DNA of 64,000 nt from Gari tellinella. Taxonomy: Eukaryota; Mollusca; Bivalvia; Cardiida; Psammobiidae. Below are positions 60,485 to 64,000 of the stretch, one piece after another. The notes beneath the pieces were generated by a model. The model was not told the origin of the DNA and did not search any database. It saw only the letters and a list, made by a program, of their open reading frames with translations. Location of the stretch: assembly GCA_922989275.2 (NCBI GenBank), contig OV277858.1, forward strand, positions 1,364,001 to 1,428,000, in the 5' to 3' direction. Both the position numbers and the translations under genes were made by a program. The number at the start of each line of letters is the position of its first letter. The stretch's first letter is position 1.

Positions 60485-60709
60485 ATCGGAAAAAGACGTT
60501 ATGAAAAATCAGCCGCCGCGGCCGGGAATCGAACCACGGGTCTCTGGATTGCCGGTCCAGCATGCTAACCACTACACCACAGCGGCCAGCTGACTTCTCA
60601 TGACGTTAATGACGCTATATACGCAACGCCGTTGTTAATAGTCCCCAATATGGCTTCTAAGTTACCAAATCGGGTATATATATATCGGAAAAAGACGTTA
60701 TGAAAAATC
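60485..60709. repeat. 26-bp direct repeats enclosing a tRNA-like segment
   Basis: 60485-60510 and 60684-60709 are identical (ATCGGAAAAAGACGTTATGA plus AAAATC), and both are preceded by TA repeats. The 173 bp between them hold the tRNA-like sequence. This is longer than a normal target duplication. Confidence 0.8.
60515..60586 (-). tRNA. tRNA-like gene or pseudogene, apparent anticodon GGC
   Basis: The minus strand folds as a cloverleaf: acceptor GCCGCTG/CCGCGGC (6 of 7 pairs), D arm with TAGTGGTTAG, anticodon stem CTGGA/TCCAG with loop CCGGCAA, and T loop TTCGATT (B box GGTTCGATTCC). The T stem pairs at only three of five positions and position 33 is C rather than T. These faults favour a pseudogene or a tRNA-derived repeat over a working tRNA-Ala(GGC). 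Confidence 0.5.
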
Positions 60710-60732
60710 GAGCATCGAGTTCCTTCTTCATT

Positions 60733-60735
<3 letters not shown>

Positions 60736-60782
<47 letters not shown>
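60736..60782. repeat. TA dinucleotide microsatellite
   Basis: Uninterrupted TATATA run of about 40 bases. Confidence 0.9.
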
Positions 60783-60856
60783 AAAGAAAGAAACTCAGAA
60801 CGAGTAAATTAAGTAAAAAAAGTTGAAGACATTCACTGGATTTTTTAAACTTTTAT

Positions 60857-60892
60857 TTCCCAACGCGTTTCGTTTAATACTCATCAGGGGAA
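60857..60892 (-). ncRNA. Second minimal hammerhead ribozyme, opposite strand
   Basis: Read on the minus strand: TTCCC pairs with GGGAA as stem I, then CTGATGA, then a GT...AC stem II around ATTAA, GAAA, self-complementary CGCG as stem III, and TT at the cleavage position. The layout equals the ribozyme at 60306, but stem sequences differ and it is inverted, so it comes from another PLE family. No PLE coding sequence lies beside it. AAATAAA follows downstream as in the first copy. Confidence 0.72.
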
Positions 60893-60910
60893 TAAATACA
60901 TATATATATC

Positions 60911-61140
60911 GAGGGTTGCCCGCGAAACTGTCGTAACTACATTTTTTATCAAAAATGACTTTTTTACATTTTTCAAGTTATCTTCATACATTACTTATTC
61001 TGTATAAATTTTGTCCTTTAATTCCCATTTTTTACAAAGTTATGCCATTAGTGCCATAATGTCGTAACTCAAAACTACCTTAAAGTTGGCCGCTAAACTG
61101 TCGTAAGTCAAGTTACGACAGTTTAGCGGGCAACTTTAAG
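60911..61140. mobile_element. Small MITE-like element with a long hairpin
   Basis: GGTTGCCCGCGAAACTGTCG near 60911 recurs in reverse complement at 61114-61139, and 61082-61139 folds into a near-perfect hairpin (AAAGTTGGCCGCTAAACTGT ... ACAGTTTAGCGGGCAACTTT) with a 5-6-nt loop. Confidence 0.7.
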
Positions 61141-61309
61141 ATAGAAAAGATGTGAGACATGGTACTAATATTATATGGCTATACTGTTGTAACTTAATAC
61201 AAATATCTCAAAGAAAGAAAAAAAATGATTTTCTTTAATCTAAATTAGTTAAATCTTATATTCATACTTTCTAATGCCTCTGACTTCTGAAATTTAAGAT
61301 TGGAGGTGG

Positions 61310-61970
61310 GTGGGGCATATTGGTTTTTTTCTGTGTGTTTGTTGGTTTATCTGTCCACCTATAACATTAACTTTGGCCATAACTTTGTTAAAGAGTCTTC
61401 AGATGTTACACATGTACTACATCCAAGACCATTTTGAGCCCAGTACAACTTAAGTCATGTCAGACAAAGGTCAAGGTCATTCATTTAAAGGTCAAACAGA
61501 CTGATTTTAACCAAGTTTAATCTTAGCCATATTTTTTAAACTAAATGTGATATAGACTTCATACTTGACATGTGTACTCCACTCAAGAAGCCCTTGTGTT
61601 CAGTACAACTTTGCTGTTGTTGGATAAAGGTCAAGGTCATTTAGAGGTCAAATAGACTGAATTTAATCTAAATTTAACATTTGCCATAAATTTGCAACCA
61701 CATGCAATAGACCTTCATACTTGACATGTGTACTCCACTCAAGAAGCCCATTGAGCTCAGTACAGGTTGGGTCATGTCTGACAGAGGTCAAGGTCATTTC
61801 AAGGTCAAAAAGACTAAAATTTAACCTTTACCTTTATTTTGAGGAACTACATACCGGTATGATAGAGATTTCAGACTTGGTATGTGTACCTCTACCTAAG
61901 AAGTCAATGAGCTCAGATCAGCTCTGGTCATTTCAGACAAAGGACATGGTCATTTTGAGGCCATGGCCAC
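61310..61970 (+). repeat. Tandem repeat of about 150 bp with GGTCAAGGTCATT
   Basis: Four degenerate units, each with GCCATAA, ACTTGACATGTGTACTCCAC, CAGTACA, and AAGGTCAAGGTCATTT followed by GGTCAAA-AGACT. The start GGGGCATATTGGTTTTTTTC is the reverse of the ATGCCCC tail at 42400-42455. Confidence 0.75.
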
Positions 61971-63350
61971 ATCAAGATGCATATATTTACATGTGCTTCA
62001 CAAACACATCTTGTTGCATGCATTCTTTTGCCAAAACATTGATAATCAGGTTAATAGTTTAAGTTTATTCTTTCTGTCAAAGTTGAGTTTATCTGCCAAT
62101 TTAACCATTGCTGCAACTCTTTATTCAGTATATGAAATAGTCTTTATTAATTAAATACATGTTTTACAAGAAGCTCTAACTTATGTATAGTGCAGAATGT
62201 TAGATTAAAGTGATGTTCATACCAAGAAGTCGAGATTTAAGAGAATGATGGTCTGGCCAAATTTTCTTCATTGTGTAATACACACCCATATTTTGGCATA
62301 CATGTGTATAATTTTCTTCTCTGATAAAGTACATGTGGATAGTCAAAACAGAATGTATTTCCAAACAAATTTCCATTCATAACATGTCATAGCCTTATTG
62401 AAGTCATGCTCAGCAGACACAACATCTGTAGCAGACACATTGTTTCATTGGGACGATTTTGTTGCATTTGGTTTTTCTCCAATTTTGTCTTACATAAAAT
62501 AAGAGAGTTCGTGTTATTTGATCACTAAGATACAAAATGTTCTTAAAATATAAAATTCAAAGTACTATTCATGCAGCGTTTTAAACATTTGTTTAATAGG
62601 AATACTATTTTTAACATTTTAAATTTTAGTTGTATTGGTGATGATTTTGATGATGATATTGATGATTGCTTAATATAGAAAAACATTCTTGCAAGATATT
62701 GATGGTCTAATTAACCTTTCATTTCCTACAGTGTAACAAAATATAGATGAAGGCCACATGTGACACACAATGTAGTTGATTTATTGTAAATGAAAAGACA
62801 AACATGAAATTCTAAGAAAGTTTGATATGTAAGACTATACATGTATATTTCCAAGTTTGTCACTCTTTCAATGAATGATATTTTGATAGTTTCTGATATC
62901 AAAATGTGCATAGGCTCTCTGAATATGATATACTAAGACATGACTGATAAATAGGTAAACAGGAATAAATGTTTTATTCTTTAATCAGGCATCCATTATA
63001 ATGAAAATACTATGTAGCTTTTTCTGTCTATCCAGTAGCCTACAGTTGTTCACAATTATATTATTTAGGACTATTTTCAAATAAGAAAATATGTCAACAC
63101 TTATCTGATTAGAAAACAAGCTGATACTTAAGCTCATGTCTGGCGAAAAATGAAATGCTAATGCTCAATATCTCTATACATCAGTATAATTATTTAAGAT
63201 GTATGATCTTAAATGAGAATATGAGCTACAGATATTTGACAGATATTTTTTCTCTGGTTCAACATATCTTTATACAAAAAAATCATATCAAGATGTCCCA
63301 GACTGTGGGGTTTGGATATAGAAAAACCCTCATTGTATGTCCAAAATAAG
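61971..63350. other. No recognised feature
   Basis: AT-rich sequence. Short ORFs (61721-62154, 62726-62911, 63155-63424) have no recognisable domain and partly overlap repeats. Confidence 0.45.
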
Positions 63351-63359
63351 AGTCCAAAT

Positions 63360-63680
63360 TTGGTCAAGGTCAAGGTAAAATTGATGTTGGGTAATATGGG
63401 TGAATTGGTAATGGCCCAAGGCAAAAACTGAATAAGTATTAAAGCTTTGTAGTTAATAGTGTTGATGATAGATGAAATGGTAAAATCTAGTTAACCAAGA
63501 AATAACCAATTTAAAATATTCTAAGTCAAAACTCGGTCAAGGTCAAAATCAAGGTTAGGTAACATGGGTGGATTGGTAGTGGTCCAAGGCAACAACCTGT
63601 ATAAGTATCAAAGCATTGTAGTCAGTTGTGTTGACCCTAGAAGAAACGGTAAAATCTACTTCAAACATATTGATCATAAT
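63360..63680 (+). repeat. Two tandem units of about 176 bp
   Basis: GGTCAAGGTCAAGG, GGGTAATATGGGTG, TGGCCCAAGGCAA and ATGGTAAAATCTA recur about 176 bp later as GGTCAAGGTCAAAA, GGTAACATGGGTGG, TGGTCCAAGGCAA and ACGGTAAAATCTA. Confidence 0.7.
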
Positions 63681-64000
63681 TAATTATGTCCATCTACAAA
63701 AACCAGCTATCTTGACCTCTAAATTATTTCCCTTGACCATAACAGGTATGTAAAGATGTTGCATAATATACAATTTAGGCTTCATTAGTGGAGAATGAAT
63801 TGCAAATATGGGGGTTCTTTTCACTAGTCATAGGAGTTATATAGATAAAACGTGTTAGTCTGGATAATTCTCTAAAACAGCCTATTTGGCATCTCAATAT
63901 GACCTTTGACCTGACCTAGTTGAAAGTTGTAGTCTGCATAATGTCTTATTTCTATGATAAGCAATGCAAATATGAAGGTTAGATTTAACAAGCCATATAA

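Overview
This window looks like a piece of an animal nuclear genome, most likely a bivalve mollusc. It is AT-rich, has almost no long open frames, contains one gene split by GT-AG introns, and is crowded with decayed transposable elements. Repeats built on GGTCAAGGTCAT and on ACAG runs ending in ATGCCCCC are familiar from bivalve genomes. The species cannot be fixed from the sequence, and the bivalve call is inference.

The only conserved host gene I recognise is a sialate O-acetylesterase (SIAE) on the + strand. Five exons encode its C-terminal half: 15902-16029, 17635-17795, 19827-20025, 50142-50229 and 52070-52308. Splice phases agree at every junction and the last exon ends in a stop. The exons encoding the N-terminal half were not found and probably lie upstream of the window. 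The third intron shown here is about 30.1 kb (20026-50141) and holds most of the mobile DNA.

Layout. 1-15.8 kb: a SINE, a 2.9-kb palindromic DNA element, LINE scraps, a piggyBac-like element with TTAA target sites, an 18-copy 31-bp minisatellite, a giant fold-back element (8.3-13.0 kb) made of about 175-bp units, and an AACG-rich inverted-repeat element. 15.9-20.0 kb: three SIAE exons, with a Penelope-like element (PLE) remnant and three small inverted-repeat elements between them. 20-31 kb: TTAA-type MITE, a 6-kb region of mirrored GACCC/GGGTC and trinucleotide repeats broken by a young L1-like insertion, two SINEs, and a second piggyBac-like copy. 31.5-46.1 kb: one minus-strand L1/Tx1-type LINE cut by four later insertions (mariner, a TA-type MITE, a CR1-group LINE and another MITE). 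47-52.6 kb: a candidate CRE promoter and the last two SIAE exons. 52.7-57.7 kb: two unassigned ORFs and an AAATCGG-rich inverted element. 57.8-60.9 kb: a PLE with reverse transcriptase and GIY-YIG domains, followed by a minimal hammerhead ribozyme, a tRNA-like sequence and a second hammerhead on the opposite strand. 60.9-64 kb: hairpins and tandem GGTCAAGGTCA repeats.

The biology is therefore one housekeeping esterase gene whose introns have become a layered archive of retroelements and DNA transposons. The most unusual items are the two small hammerhead ribozymes, the nested L1/mariner/CR1 stack, the 4.7-kb fold-back element and a perfect 31-bp hairpin. I did not find evidence for an entirely new multi-gene system.
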